Shown: in pieces, positions 1 to 9,123 of the stretch
Layout: every line of letters starts with the position of its first letter
Position numbering within the stretch: the stretch's first letter is position 1
Assembly: GCA_015232355.1 (NCBI GenBank)
Contig: JADFZW010000011.1
Span: 62,001 to 126,000 of the forward strand
DNA length: 64,000 nt
Direction of reading: 5' to 3'
DNA from: Oligoflexia bacterium
Lineage (GTDB): Bacteria; Bdellovibrionota; Bacteriovoracia; Bacteriovoracales; Bacteriovoracaceae
Made by a program: the position numbers and the translations under genes
Notes under the pieces: model-generated
Seen by the model: only the letters and a program-made list of their open reading frames with translations
The model's database searches: none
What the model was told of the DNA's origin: nothing

Positions 1-1
1 A

Positions 2-865
2 GTTACTATAACTGGCGGTGAGGCACTCTTGTCGCCTTCAATTTGGCCAGTGCTTGATTTTTTAAATGAAAATGGAATTCAATGTAATGTTTTAAGTAAT
101 GGAACGACAATTACTGAAGATATTGCTCATAAATTATCCACATATCAAACTACAGTTAGTGTTAGTGTGGATTCAGCAAAAGAAGAGATTAATTCAATTA
201 CCAGAGGAAAAAAAATCTTAGAAAAATCAATTCGCGGAATTGATCTTTTAAAAAAATATAATATTCCTGTAAATATAATTTCTACGGTTACAAGACATAA
301 TTTTGATCATATCGAAGATTTGTTTACTTGGGCCAAATCATATGGAATTGGTTCAGTAGTATTGCAAGATTTACGTGCTTTTCAAGATCTTGAGCTTTAC
401 AACTCTCTTCGTTTAACTCTAGCTCAAGAGAATAAATTACGAGTAAAATTAGAAAATTTAAAAAGCAAATATAAGAGTTTTTTAAGAAGTGTTTGTGAAC
501 TAAATAGTTTTCATCATAGTGATCGGCCATATGAGAATCAGAAAGTTATGGATTGCCCCTCAGGTGATCATAGTGCATATTTGGATCATTCTGGAAATTT
601 ATATCCTTGTAGTAGTTTACTTACCTTTTGCATGGGAAATTTACTGAAGGAGAATTTAACTCACATCTGGCAAAAATCTCCCGCAATAGTTAAACTTAGA
701 AAGTTAAAAAAACAAGATGTATCAACAATTCACTCTTGTGGTGGATGCCCCAGCTCAGATGTTTGTGGCCGCGGATGTAGAGGAGATGCTGAAATAACTG
801 CTGGAGATCTTTTTGCAAGGCCATCAAGATGTCCTGAAAGAATGCAAGAGGAATTAACAGAATAA
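2..865 (+). CDS. Radical SAM/SPASM protein, 5' end outside the window
   Basis: The reading frame is already open at base 2 and begins with VTITGGEALLSP, the glycine-rich SAM-binding stretch that follows the CxxxCxxC cluster in radical SAM enzymes, so the catalytic cluster lies before the window. A TTG at 29 is internal and is not the start. The C-terminal part has a SPASM-type set of cysteines: DCPSG, LYPC, FCMGNL, then CGGCPSSDVCGRGC and a last RCPE cysteine. This domain carries auxiliary Fe-S clusters in peptide-modifying and heme-pathway enzymes such as PqqE or NirJ. The substrate cannot be told because the neighbours on the 5' side are missing. The gene ends 7 bp from the convergent asnS gene. 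Confidence 0.85.
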   Translation, partial: VTITGGEALLSPSIWPVLDFLNENGIQCNVLSNGTTITEDIAHKLSTYQTTVSVSVDSAKEEINSITRGKKILEKSIRGIDLLKKYNIPVNIISTVTRHNFDHIEDLFTWAKSYGIGSVVLQDLRAFQDLELYNSLRLTLAQENKLRVKLENLKSKYKSFLRSVCELNSFHHSDRPYENQKVMDCPSGDHSAYLDHSGNLYPCSSLLTFCMGNLLKENLTHIWQKSPAIVKLRKLKKQDVSTIHSCGGCPSSDVCGRGCRGDAEITAGDLFARPSRCPERMQEELTE

Positions 866-872
866 TTTAGAG

Positions 873-2330
873 TTAGAATTCGGCATTTTTAGAGTAGCGT
901 GGAAATGGGATGACGTCTCTGATGTTACTTATGCCAGTTATATACATAACTGCTCGCTCTAGACCAAGTCCAAAACCAGAGTGTGGAGCGGAACCAAATT
1001 TTCTTAAATCCAAATACCACCAATAATCCTTTTCCTCTAATTTCATATCATGAATTCGGGCCAGCAGTTTGTTGTAGTCATCTTCCCTCTGCGAACCACC
1101 GATAATTTCACCTACACCCGGAACTAAGACATCCATTGCACGCACAGTTTTACCATCATCATTTTGTTTCATATAGAATGCTTTGATATCTTTTGGATAG
1201 TCAGTTACGATTACAGGACCTGCAAAGTGTTTTTCAGTTAAGTAGCGTTCATGTTCAGTTTGTAAATCGCAACCCCAAAATGGTTTGAATTCAAAATCAG
1301 CACCACTATTTTTTTGAGCATCCTCTAGAATTTTCATTGCATCGGTATAAGTTATACGTTTGAAATCAGCATAGCGAAGTGATTTAAGTCGTTCTCTTAA
1401 TTCCTTATCACCATCTTCGCGTTCTTCTAGAAATTTTAATTCGTTATCGCAATTATCGAGCACATAACCAATTAAATATTTTATATAATTGGCGGCCAAA
1501 GTAGCAGTATCATCTAGATCATAAAATGCCATCTCAGGTTCAATCATCCAAAACTCAGAGAGGTGTCTTGGAGTATTGGAATTTTCGGCCCTAAAAGTTG
1601 GCCCAAAAGAATAAACACTTCCCAGTCCTAAGCACATGCACTCTGCCTCAAGCTGACCAGATACTGTAAGATGAGTCTCTTTACCATAAAAGTCTTTACT
1701 GAAGTCCACTTTATTTTTATCTGTATCTGTATTTATCATTGGAAGAGTTGTAGGATCAGCAACGTTTAAAGTGGTAACTCGAAACATTTGGCCTGCGCCC
1801 TCGCAATCAGAACCAGTGGTGATTGGAGGATGAATATAAAAAAATCCATGATCATTAAAAAATTTATGAGTGGCAAAACAGATTGCATGTCTTACTCTGA
1901 AAACTGCACCAAATGTATTAGTACGTGGACGAAGATGAGCAATTTCTCTTAAGAATTCTAGAGAGGTTGATTTTTTTTGTAGTGGATATTCAGCAGTTAC
2001 TCCACCTAATATAGTAATCTCTTTGGCCAAAATTTCAACGCTTTGACCTTGCCCTTGACTCTCCTTTAATAATCCTCTAACCGAAATACAAAAACCAGTG
2101 ATCATAGAAGATATTTGATCATATTGATGGATGCTATCTTCAACTACCACTTGAATACTTTGTTGAGTGGAACCATCATTTAGCATAATAAAGGAGAGCT
2201 TTTTACTCTTACGAAGAGAGCGTACCCAACCCTTTACAAGAATCGAGCTATCAATCATCTGTGGAGTAGAGTTTTTAAGCTCCTCTCTGCTTTTACTGAT
2301 TAAAGTTTTAACTAATACTCTTTCACTCAT
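873..2330 (-). CDS. asnS: Asparagine--tRNA ligase
   Basis: Cytoplasmic class II aminoacyl-tRNA synthetase that charges tRNA-Asn. The N-terminal OB-fold anticodon-binding domain (about residues 28-115) contains [17 protein letters not shown]. The catalytic domain has motif 2, [21 protein letters not shown] (from about residue 246), and motif 3, [10 protein letters not shown] (about 450-459). The chain ends in [11 protein letters not shown], where most AsnRS end in RTPGNAEF, so the tail is slightly divergent. At 485 residues it is a little longer than the usual 460-470. Its ATG overlaps the TGA of the upstream PfkB kinase gene (ATGA), so the two are probably translationally coupled. Identity is very secure. 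Confidence 0.97.
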   Translation of the reverse strand: MSERVLVKTLISKSREELKNSTPQMIDSSILVKGWVRSLRKSKKLSFIMLNDGSTQQSIQVVVEDSIHQYDQISSMITGFCISVRGLLKESQGQGQSVEILAKEITILGGVTAEYPLQKKSTSLEFLREIAHLRPRTNTFGAVFRVRHAICFATHKFFNDHGFFYIHPPITTGSDCEGAGQMFRVTTLNVADPTTLPMINTDTDKNKVDFSKDFYGKETHLTVSGQLEAECMCLGLGSVYSFGPTFRAENSNTPRHLSEFWMIEPEMAFYDLDDTATLAANYIKYLIGYVLDNCDNELKFLEEREDGDKELRERLKSLRYADFKRITYTDAMKILEDAQKNSGADFEFKPFWGCDLQTEHERYLTEKHFAGPVIVTDYPKDIKAFYMKQNDDGKTVRAMDVLVPGVGEIIGGSQREDDYNKLLARIHDMKLEEKDYWWYLDLRKFGSAPHSGFGLGLERAVMYITGISNIRDVIPFPRYSKNAEF

Positions 2331-3328
2331 GATTTAGGTACCTCTCTTATTGCTGCACAAACTTCTGCTTGTGTAAGACGTGGCCCATATCTAGAGACAA
2401 CTTTTGCTGAAGACAAACTTGCCAAACGGCCGGCGGCATATGTGCTATATTGGTGAGTGATTGCATAGATAAAAGCACCAGCGTAGACGTCGCCTGCACC
2501 TGTAGTATCGACTGCATTTATTTTGTGACCTTCGATCTTATAATATCGCTGTTCCTCTCCATCATAGATTAGTGATCCTTCTGCTCCTAAGGTAATAACA
2601 AAATTTTTAGTGAAGTGTTTTAATTTATCAGAGGCAGTTTTGGTATCATTCGTACCAGCAAACATCTTTGCTTCATCTTCATTACAGAATATAAGATCCA
2701 TTCCATGATCAATAATATCTTTCATCTCCTTTTCATAACTAGAGACGATGAAAGGATCTGAAAATGATAATACTTTCTTTAGATTATATTTTTGCGCCAT
2801 CTTCAGTGCTTCGCTGATTGCTTTACGACCAGTTTGTTGTGCTAACAAATACCCCTCAATATAGATGAACTCAGAATTTCTTAAGACATCCTCTTCCAAT
2901 TCTTTTATTCCGAAATGTTCGGTTATTCCAAGATAGGTATTCATGGTACGATCAGCATCGGGAGTAACCATCACTAAACATGTTCCGGTATCACCTTTAT
3001 CACGTATGATACTTCCATTGGTTTCAACTCCTCCACGAAGTAAATCGGCATGAAAAAAATCTCCTAAATCATCATCTGCAACTTTGCAGGCGTAGTAACT
3101 ATTTCCTCCGAATTGAGCAATGGTAAGCATACTATTGGCAGCTGATCCACCAGATGCTTTTTTTAAAGCTTGTCCATTAATTTTGGAGAGAATCTCCTTT
3201 TGCCTCTTTTGTTCAATAAGAGTCATTACACCTTTGTGAATCTTTAGCTCTTCAAAAAATTGCGGCTGAACTTGTACCTCAATATCCACTAGAGCATTAC
3301 CTATCCCATACACATCGTACTTTTTCAT
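2327..3328 (-). CDS. PfkB-family carbohydrate/nucleoside kinase (adenosine kinase-like)
   Basis: Ribokinase-fold kinase of 333 residues. It begins [14 protein letters not shown], typical of bacterial proteins annotated as adenosine kinase. PfkB signature 1 is seen as [18 protein letters not shown] (about residues 58-75). Signature 2 is [13 protein letters not shown] (about 271-283), containing the anion-hole glycines and the catalytic Asp. It transfers phosphate from ATP to a sugar hydroxyl; the exact substrate (adenosine, ribose or another) cannot be read from sequence. It is the first gene of a two-gene unit and its stop overlaps the asnS start, which would couple a nucleoside kinase to tRNA charging only at the level of expression. 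Confidence 0.85.
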   Translation of the reverse strand: MKKYDVYGIGNALVDIEVQVQPQFFEELKIHKGVMTLIEQKRQKEILSKINGQALKKASGGSAANSMLTIAQFGGNSYYACKVADDDLGDFFHADLLRGGVETNGSIIRDKGDTGTCLVMVTPDADRTMNTYLGITEHFGIKELEEDVLRNSEFIYIEGYLLAQQTGRKAISEALKMAQKYNLKKVLSFSDPFIVSSYEKEMKDIIDHGMDLIFCNEDEAKMFAGTNDTKTASDKLKHFTKNFVITLGAEGSLIYDGEEQRYYKIEGHKINAVDTTGAGDVYAGAFIYAITHQYSTYAAGRLASLSSAKVVSRYGPRLTQAEVCAAIREVPKS

Positions 3329-3445
3329 AGCTACTCTGCCTCACTGATCTATATTAGTATTTGGATTGTTTTCTTACTTTATTGCTTTGTTGTTTTCGAT
3401 GATACTTGAGTATTAAAATAAAATAAAATAAATTTATTTGTTTAG

Positions 3446-4270
3446 CTATAGATTTTTTGCAAGATTATCGTAAGCTTTGCGAACCTTATCCAGATAATTA
3501 TTTTTTTGGCCGATGGGAAGTTTTTGACCAAGACGTTTATTAACCCAAGTAGGTCCCATATTGTAGGCAACAGTTGCAAGCTCAGGACAATTAAAGTTAT
3601 TTAGAAGATATTTAAGGTATATTATTCCAATTTCTATATTGGTGTATGGATCAAGAATAATCTCTTCTAAGCTTTTTTCCTCTATAATTGTCTTTAAACG
3701 AGCATGTAAAATCATCTCTTCTAGTGAGGAATCCTCTTTTTTTAAAAGATTATTTATATTTTTGTTTTTAGATTTATATTTAGATTTATATTTAGATTTA
3801 TATTTAGATCTAAATTTAGCGAGATCACTTTCAATCTTATTCTTAACTAAATCTTTACCAAAAACATAGTCACGTGTTTGTGGCATGATTTGCATAGGAC
3901 CAAGCGCACCTCTAGGACTTTGGGCATTAAAATTAAAATTACTTTCAACCCACATAATTGAGAGAACCCAAATAGGATCAATTCTGTATTGTTTAGCTAA
4001 AGTTAATGTGTGAGGTAAAACTTGAGCAAAATTCTTCTTTATATTGTCTGGTACACTTCTAATTATTAGACGTTCAATCTCATTGTTAGAGTAAGATTTT
4101 AAGCTTTTGTCACTTAGTTTATATTGATTCCACCAAGATGAATTGCTTGTACTTGAAGTAGAAATAGATACATTTGCTAATACGAATGTATTGGCGTTAA
4201 TATAAAAAATAGCTAGGATGAAAAAAATAAATTCGAAGGAAAGGATGAGTATTGATTTAAAAAAACTCAT
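3446..4270 (-). CDS. Secreted lytic transglycosylase (SLT domain)
   Basis: Peptidoglycan-cleaving lysozyme-like enzyme. A hydrophobic signal peptide covers about residues 2-34. The SLT domain has IDPIWVLSIMWVESNFN, with the catalytic Glu at residue 109, then SPRGALGPMQIMP and YTNIEIGIIYLKYLL, and finally VAYNMGP. I start it at the ATG at 4270, because a perfect AGGAGG sits 6 bases upstream; the longer frame would start at a TTG before that ribosome site. Inside the domain, between the MQIMP motif and the ILDPYTN motif, there is a lysine/serine/tyrosine-rich insert built from 12-bp DNA repeats (KSKY units), which is not part of the family. Monocistronic as far as can be seen. Confidence 0.88.
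   Translation of the reverse strand: MSFFKSILILSFEFIFFILAIFYINANTFVLANVSISTSSTSNSSWWNQYKLSDKSLKSYSNNEIERLIIRSVPDNIKKNFAQVLPHTLTLAKQYRIDPIWVLSIMWVESNFNFNAQSPRGALGPMQIMPQTRDYVFGKDLVKNKIESDLAKFRSKYKSKYKSKYKSKNKNINNLLKKEDSSLEEMILHARLKTIIEEKSLEEIILDPYTNIEIGIIYLKYLLNNFNCPELATVAYNMGPTWVNKRLGQKLPIGQKNNYLDKVRKAYDNLAKNL
3767..3814 (-). repeat. In-frame 12-bp tandem repeat inside the transglycosylase gene
   Basis: Three exact copies of TTTAGATTTATA (+ strand, 3767-3802) followed by a degenerate fourth. Read on the minus strand they encode repeated KSKY units. The unit is a multiple of three, so copy-number change keeps the frame. Confidence 0.9.
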
Positions 4271-4470
4271 TAACAACCTCCTTTTCAAAAAAAATAAAAA
4301 TAAAAATAAAATATAAGAACATTAAAATTAAAGAGAGAATATCAAATACTATGAACTAGAGATTGTGTAAATCAGTGTTGCGTTGAAAATAGCTTTAATA
4401 ATATTTATAGTAATACCGATCATAAATATAGATGAGTTAAAGATAAATAAAATATTATGAGGGAAGACTA

Positions 4471-6633
4471 ATGAGAGTAATTAGTTTTTATTTGTTGAGA
4501 TTTTTTTTACTGCCGATAGCATTTTTTGTATTGATAAATCCTTATATTATTGATCTGGCAAATGCATCTAATGTATGTCCAACTAAAACTGTAAAGAGTG
4601 AATGCCTGGGAACACCTGGTTGTAAATGGCTCTCTGGAACTGAGAGTAGTGGAAATTTTTGTCAGGGAATGTGGTCTTCTAAAGCATTAAATGATGCTTG
4701 TGCGGGAGAGTCTGATAAAAAAGCGAAGATTAAATGTTTGTTAGATAAAATAAATAAAGAAGAGGCTGTACTAGGAAGATCTCAGTTAGAGGGTTTTGAT
4801 TATTTTAATTCAATCCTTGGTGGTTCTTTCAGCTCTTTTGCCAAGGATGCTATTGGAGCAGATATTGAAGGTGGTTTAATGATAGGAGCTTTTACTTTAA
4901 TACATTTGATCACTCTTACCTTTGTTATTGTATCATTAATAGTAGTGTTTAATGTTAAAATGTATAATTCACAATGTGCATCTTTTCCTAGCTTGCTAGT
5001 TTTTGCTGGTGCAACTGCTGTAGCAATTGCAGGTGAGATAACAACACAAATTATTTATGCAACTAAATTAAAAGAGATAAAATCATCCTACGCTATAGAT
5101 GGAGAAAATCCTTCAGGTGGGCAAGACAAAAAAACTGGAGATATTCAAAAAGATGCATTCAACTTCATGATTGATGCTTTTCAACTTAAGCAAAATATTG
5201 AAACTGGCAGGGCCATAATCTATTTTCTTTCAGCTGCAATATCTGCAGTGGCAATTATTGTTTGGGGAGTATTTAAAGAGTGGGGTGATGTGGCCGGGTA
5301 TACTTGTTTATCAGACGTATTAAAAAAATCTTCAACTGGCACAACTGATTCTGATGATAAAAAAAAGATTGAAGCAAGTTGCACCAGTGTTTTTTCAGTT
5401 TCACTTTTAATACCTTTTATAACAAATTTTGTAGGTGGTGCTGGAGCTGCATTATGTACAACAATTGGTTCTTTCGTAAAGACTTGGCTTACACTCAATA
5501 TATTATCAAATGTAGGGAGACCAATAATATATGCTTTAGTTAGTGGTTTCTATTTGATCATGGGAGCATTTGCTACTGTTTCTGCCATTGCTTCAAAAGA
5601 TAAAAGAGCTGTAGTGATGACAATGCTTGAATCATTCGACAATACTGCACTCGATAGCTGTACAGCTGATGATCGAAACGATAAGACAAAGACTAAATGT
5701 TATTGTTGGGAGTTGAGTGGTGGCCAAGAGGTCAGACGTACAGATAGATTAAACAGTGCTGTTTGTAAGGCAACGTGGACTAGAAATGATCCAAAGGCAG
5801 TTTTAAAGGATAAACAAGTCTATGGTATTCAAACCAATCCAGATGCTGCTACTTCAGTAGGATGTGTGGGGATTGATGGAAAGTTGGATTTAGAGTGTAA
5901 TTGTAAAAAGATGAAGAATACTAGCGGGCAAAATGGTTGTATGAAGGGAACCTTTATTCCAAGTAGCTTAGGTGGTGCTTCTGGAGTTTCACTCGCAGAT
6001 ATGAACAAGAGTGCTACTTCAATTTTAGGAGGTAATCTTCCATCATCATCATCATTAGCAAGTGCTCAGAGTATGCGTGCAAATGCTATTGCATTAGCTA
6101 AGTTGGCAAAGGATAATATTGATGATTTAAATAAGAATAGATTAAAAAATGGAATGCCCGCAATTGATCTTGCATCAGATGGTAAAAAGGCATTGGCAGA
6201 TTTAAAAAAAGTTTTTACTCCGGAATTAAAAAAGCAAATGGAAGATGCAGTTAAGGCCAAGACTAGTGTTGATGCTGGTGCTGGTATTTTAAATAATTTT
6301 GTTGGTAGTGGAGAAGAAAAGAGTAAGAAGAGTGGTGATGATAAGGACGCAAATAATAGTAAGGAAAAAAATCAAAGTAAGATTTCTTTCAAAGCTGCTA
6401 ATGGAGGAAAAGAGGGAGGTGGCCCTGAACATAAAAAAGATGAGTTGACTTTTGGAATGGGTGGAAATGATGGTAGGGGAAGTGATGGTGGTTCAGTTCA
6501 AAATGTTCCAAATGATAATAAAAAAGATTTAGTTTACAAAGTTAAAAGCATCTCTAAAGATACTGGGGGTTCTATTTGGGATATGATCTCTAGTCGCTAT
6601 AAAAAGAGTGCATATCAAAGATTATTTGAGTAA
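4471..6633 (+). CDS. Large exported membrane protein of unknown function
   Basis: I do not recognise this 720-residue protein. An N-terminal hydrophobic signal (about 5-30) is followed by a cysteine-rich segment (C36, C45, C51, C64), whose ECLGTPGCKW spacing recalls PSI/plexin repeats, though weakly. Membrane segments are likely at about 137-161, 173-192, 247-268, 308-333 and 350-375. After that comes a cysteine-containing soluble region (about 395-480). The tail is low-complexity, rich in Ser, Lys, Gly and Asp, and ends in a short ordered-looking stretch GGSIWDMISSRYKKS. The ATG follows a GAGGGA ribosome site. The next gene is a VanY-type peptidase, separated only by a repeat block, so an envelope role is plausible but unproven. 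Confidence 0.8.
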   Translation: MRVISFYLLRFFLLPIAFFVLINPYIIDLANASNVCPTKTVKSECLGTPGCKWLSGTESSGNFCQGMWSSKALNDACAGESDKKAKIKCLLDKINKEEAVLGRSQLEGFDYFNSILGGSFSSFAKDAIGADIEGGLMIGAFTLIHLITLTFVIVSLIVVFNVKMYNSQCASFPSLLVFAGATAVAIAGEITTQIIYATKLKEIKSSYAIDGENPSGGQDKKTGDIQKDAFNFMIDAFQLKQNIETGRAIIYFLSAAISAVAIIVWGVFKEWGDVAGYTCLSDVLKKSSTGTTDSDDKKKIEASCTSVFSVSLLIPFITNFVGGAGAALCTTIGSFVKTWLTLNILSNVGRPIIYALVSGFYLIMGAFATVSAIASKDKRAVVMTMLESFDNTALDSCTADDRNDKTKTKCYCWELSGGQEVRRTDRLNSAVCKATWTRNDPKAVLKDKQVYGIQTNPDAATSVGCVGIDGKLDLECNCKKMKNTSGQNGCMKGTFIPSSLGGASGVSLADMNKSATSILGGNLPSSSSLASAQSMRANAIALAKLAKDNIDDLNKNRLKNGMPAIDLASDGKKALADLKKVFTPELKKQMEDAVKAKTSVDAGAGILNNFVGSGEEKSKKSGDDKDANNSKEKNQSKISFKAANGGKEGGGPEHKKDELTFGMGGNDGRGSDGGSVQNVPNDNKKDLVYKVKSISKDTGGSIWDMISSRYKKSAYQRLFE

Positions 6634-6643
6634 AATATTTTTA

Positions 6644-6691
6644 AAGTGGATTATCAAGTGGATTATCAAGTGGATTATCAAGTGGATTATC
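6644..6691 (+). repeat. Four tandem copies of a 12-bp intergenic repeat
   Basis: AAGTGGATTATC occurs four times head to tail without a mismatch, starting 11 bp after the stop of the membrane protein gene and ending 19 bp before the next ATG. Confidence 0.95.
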
Positions 6692-6710
6692 TTTCAAGGA
6701 AGAAAATATT

Positions 6711-7421
6711 ATGGCGTTAGTGTTATCAAATATTTTAAGTGGAAAGACAGACAAACATGTAACTTCTGATCCGAGAATAGGAACTGCTGTTCATCAAAGA
6801 GCAGTCTTTCCCTTGCTCTCTCTACAAAAGGAGGCGGCGAAGGTCGGTTTTGATTTAAAAATTGTTAGTGCATTCAGAGCATATGAGAGACAAGTTACCA
6901 TTTGGAATGAGAAGGTAAGAGCACAGCGAACGGTTTTAGATTATGATGGTCGTAGTGTTATCGATCAGAGCACACTTTCAAGAGAGGATTTATTGTGGGC
7001 CATATTGAGATGGTCGAGTATTCCAGGAACTAGTCGTCACCATTGGGGAACAGAGATAGATGTTTACGATGCCAAAGCACTTCCTGATGTTAATCAACTA
7101 AAATTGATTCCCTCGGAGAGTGAGGAGGGCGGTCCAATGGCCCCGCTTCACAAATGGCTTGATGAACTTATTGAAAAAAAGAGAGCGTTTGGTTTTTTTC
7201 GTCCCTACGAGTGTGATAGAGGTGGAATATCTCCAGAGAAGTGGCATCTAAGTTATACACCACAAGCATATCTTTATGATGAAAGTTACACATATGATTT
7301 TTTTATTCAGACAATAGAACAATCAGAAGTAGAGTTAAAAGATCTGATACTAAAATATCAAGATAAAATTTTTAATAATTATGTTAAAAATATCTGTCCA
7401 TATCCTAATCCTGATGCCTAA
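6711..7421 (+). CDS. VanY-family D,D-carboxypeptidase (peptidase M15B)
   Basis: Zinc peptidase that trims D-Ala or D-Ala-like ends of peptidoglycan peptides. The M15 zinc motif SxHxxGxxxD is present as SRHHWGTEID (H110, D117), and the third ligand is in EKWHLSY (H179). The substrate-binding stretch SAFRAYERQ (53-61) matches the family SxxRS/SxxRxYxxQ region. At 236 residues it is the size of a single-domain VanY. No signal peptide is visible at this start (AAGGAAGA ribosome site upstream), which is odd for a cell-wall enzyme. It could work in the cytoplasm, as an L,D/D,D-peptidase in recycling, or use another export route. Confidence 0.85.
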   Translation: MALVLSNILSGKTDKHVTSDPRIGTAVHQRAVFPLLSLQKEAAKVGFDLKIVSAFRAYERQVTIWNEKVRAQRTVLDYDGRSVIDQSTLSREDLLWAILRWSSIPGTSRHHWGTEIDVYDAKALPDVNQLKLIPSESEEGGPMAPLHKWLDELIEKKRAFGFFRPYECDRGGISPEKWHLSYTPQAYLYDESYTYDFFIQTIEQSEVELKDLILKYQDKIFNNYVKNICPYPNPDA

Positions 7422-7447
7422 AATTTAAGTATTGGTTAAAATAAAAA

Positions 7448-7491
7448 AACTCAGAGAAAACTCCGAGAGAACTCCGAGAGAACACAGAGAG
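7448..7491 (+). repeat. Four tandem 11-bp units just upstream of the UbiA-type gene
   Basis: Units AACTCAGAGAA, AACTCCGAGAG (twice) and AACACAGAGAG end 7 bp before the ATG at 7499. The GAGAG parts would also serve as the ribosome-binding region, so copy number could affect initiation. Confidence 0.85.
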
Positions 7492-7498
7492 AAAATCT

Positions 7499-8497
7499 AT
7501 GTTTAAATTTTTGCGCTTTTATATTAAGTCGATGAGACTCTATTACTCCTTTATCACTGGCATGGCCGGATGGATTGGAGTTAGTTATTACCAACATATT
7601 TATTTTAAGGGAAGTGGCGTGGCCCTTACCATAGGATGTAAAGAGGCACTGGTACTCTTTGCGCTATTTATGAGTTGGGGACTTAATCAAATTATAAATG
7701 ATTATTTGGGACTTCCCGAAGATCGAATAAATGCTCCTCATCGCCCAATGGTGACTGGTGATTTAAATAGTAAGTGGGCACTTATTCTATCTTTTGCCAT
7801 AATGATTTTTATTTCAATTTTATGTTTTATGTATTTAGAGAAGTTGTCGCTGATACCTCTTGTGGCAGGAGTATTTTTAAATGTTTTATATGAGAAAGCA
7901 AAAGCACATGGCATTTGGGGAAATATTGTTTTTGGAATAACTATTTCTATGACTAGTGTTTTTGGCTTTTTAGCAATTGGTCCTTTAACTTCTGAGATAT
8001 TTTCTCCATATCTTTCATCCATTCTTTCAATATGGTTTATGGTGATCTTAATAAATGCAGTGATGACCTACTACACTTACTTTAAAGATTATGATGGAGA
8101 TAAGGATAGTGGAGTGAAGACGTTGGTGGTTTTATGGGGAATTGAGCGCGCTAGTTTCATTGGGATATTCTTATCTTTTTTACCAGCGCTGGCATTCTTC
8201 TTACTCTTATATTTTAAATTAATTGATTCTTCTATTTCATCAACAACAACTGATCCACGATTTATTTTCTTAGCTCTCTTAACTTTGTTTTTGCAAGTGT
8301 GGAATGGATTTTTGTATTATCATAATCCAGTTGGGCCAAAAGCATACCACTCACTAGAGATTAATTTTAAATCTTGTAGTGCAGCTTTTGTTACATTAAT
8401 TGCATTTGTGGATCCAATGCTTGCAATGTATCTTTATATTTCAGCTTATGTTTTTATAGAATTTTTATTTAAGTTTCACTCTGATCATAAGGGATGA
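7499..8497 (+). CDS. UbiA-family prenyltransferase
   Basis: Polytopic membrane enzyme of 332 residues that attaches an isoprenoid chain to an acceptor. The first Asp-rich motif is at about 66-82, INDYLGLPEDRINAPHRP (family NDxxDxxxDxxxxRP; the first and second acidic positions are kept as ND and ED). The second is at about 192-204, KDYDGDKDSGVKTL (family DxxxDxxxGxxT). Eight or so hydrophobic segments fit the family. Acceptor unknown: members act in quinone, heme O, chlorophyll and archaeal-type ether-lipid synthesis. It lies in the same direction just before the lipid cluster, but a 276-bp gap with its own promoter separates them, so joint function is only a suggestion. Confidence 0.85.
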   Translation: MFKFLRFYIKSMRLYYSFITGMAGWIGVSYYQHIYFKGSGVALTIGCKEALVLFALFMSWGLNQIINDYLGLPEDRINAPHRPMVTGDLNSKWALILSFAIMIFISILCFMYLEKLSLIPLVAGVFLNVLYEKAKAHGIWGNIVFGITISMTSVFGFLAIGPLTSEIFSPYLSSILSIWFMVILINAVMTYYTYFKDYDGDKDSGVKTLVVLWGIERASFIGIFLSFLPALAFFLLLYFKLIDSSISSTTTDPRFIFLALLTLFLQVWNGFLYYHNPVGPKAYHSLEINFKSCSAAFVTLIAFVDPMLAMYLYISAYVFIEFLFKFHSDHKG

Positions 8498-8672
8498 TAA
8501 ATCAATGGCCCAATCAATGTGGCCCAATCAATGCCTGATTTAATGGTCAAAAATTTATTAAAGTTTTATTATTTAGAGTTAAAAAAAATATTTTATTTTT
8601 TTCCTTTACTACTTAGAATTATAGATATTGAACAATCGATAATAAGTAAAAATTAAAAAAAATGATTTATTG

Positions 8673-8702
8673 TTGACCCAAATAATCACATCAAGTTATA
8701 TT
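8673..8702 (+). promoter_or_regulatory. Sigma70-like promoter of the lipid cluster
   Basis: TTGACC at 8673-8678 and TATATT at 8697-8702 are separated by 18 bases, giving a predicted start about 65 bases before the acyl carrier protein ATG. It is the only good promoter I see in front of the eight-gene cluster. Prediction by eye only. Confidence 0.55.
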
Positions 8703-8773
8703 AAATTTAATGAAAGAGATTGTATTAATAAAAAAAGATTAATGTAATAAAGATTAATAAATGAGGTTTATTT

Positions 8774-9034
8774 ATGACAAGAGAAGAGATTACATCAAAG
8801 GTTATTGATATAATAAAGAATTGCCTTGAGAATAAGAATATTACAATTACGACTAGTTCTTTATTGGTAGAGGATTTGAGTTTAGATTCATTTGCGGCGA
8901 TTATGATCTTAAATGATTTGGAGGATGAGTTTCATCTTACAGTGGGAGATGATGCCTTTGATGGTTTTAAGAATGTAGACAATATTGTTAGTCTAATTCA
9001 AAATATGCTAAATGAAAAAGAGAAAGCAGGATAG
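8774..9034 (+). CDS. Acyl carrier protein
   Basis: Small acidic four-helix protein (86 residues) that carries acyl chains on a phosphopantetheine arm. The attachment site is Ser39 in EDLSLDSFAAIMIL, matching the DSxxxxxI/L signature, and DLEDEFHLTVGDDAF fits helix III. It is first in the cluster and lies 89 bp before an alpha-oxoamine synthase. Dedicated ACPs next to serine palmitoyltransferase are known from bacterial sphingolipid loci such as that of Caulobacter, so it probably delivers the acyl group to that enzyme rather than serving general fatty acid synthesis. That pairing is inference from gene order. Confidence 0.9.
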   Translation: MTREEITSKVIDIIKNCLENKNITITTSSLLVEDLSLDSFAAIMILNDLEDEFHLTVGDDAFDGFKNVDNIVSLIQNMLNEKEKAG

Positions 9035-9123
9035 TTGTATTCTAAAAATAACTCAATAATTCCTATTCTTATTCTTATTTTTTATTTTTATATACGCTTA
9101 ACAATATAATAATGGATGTGTTT

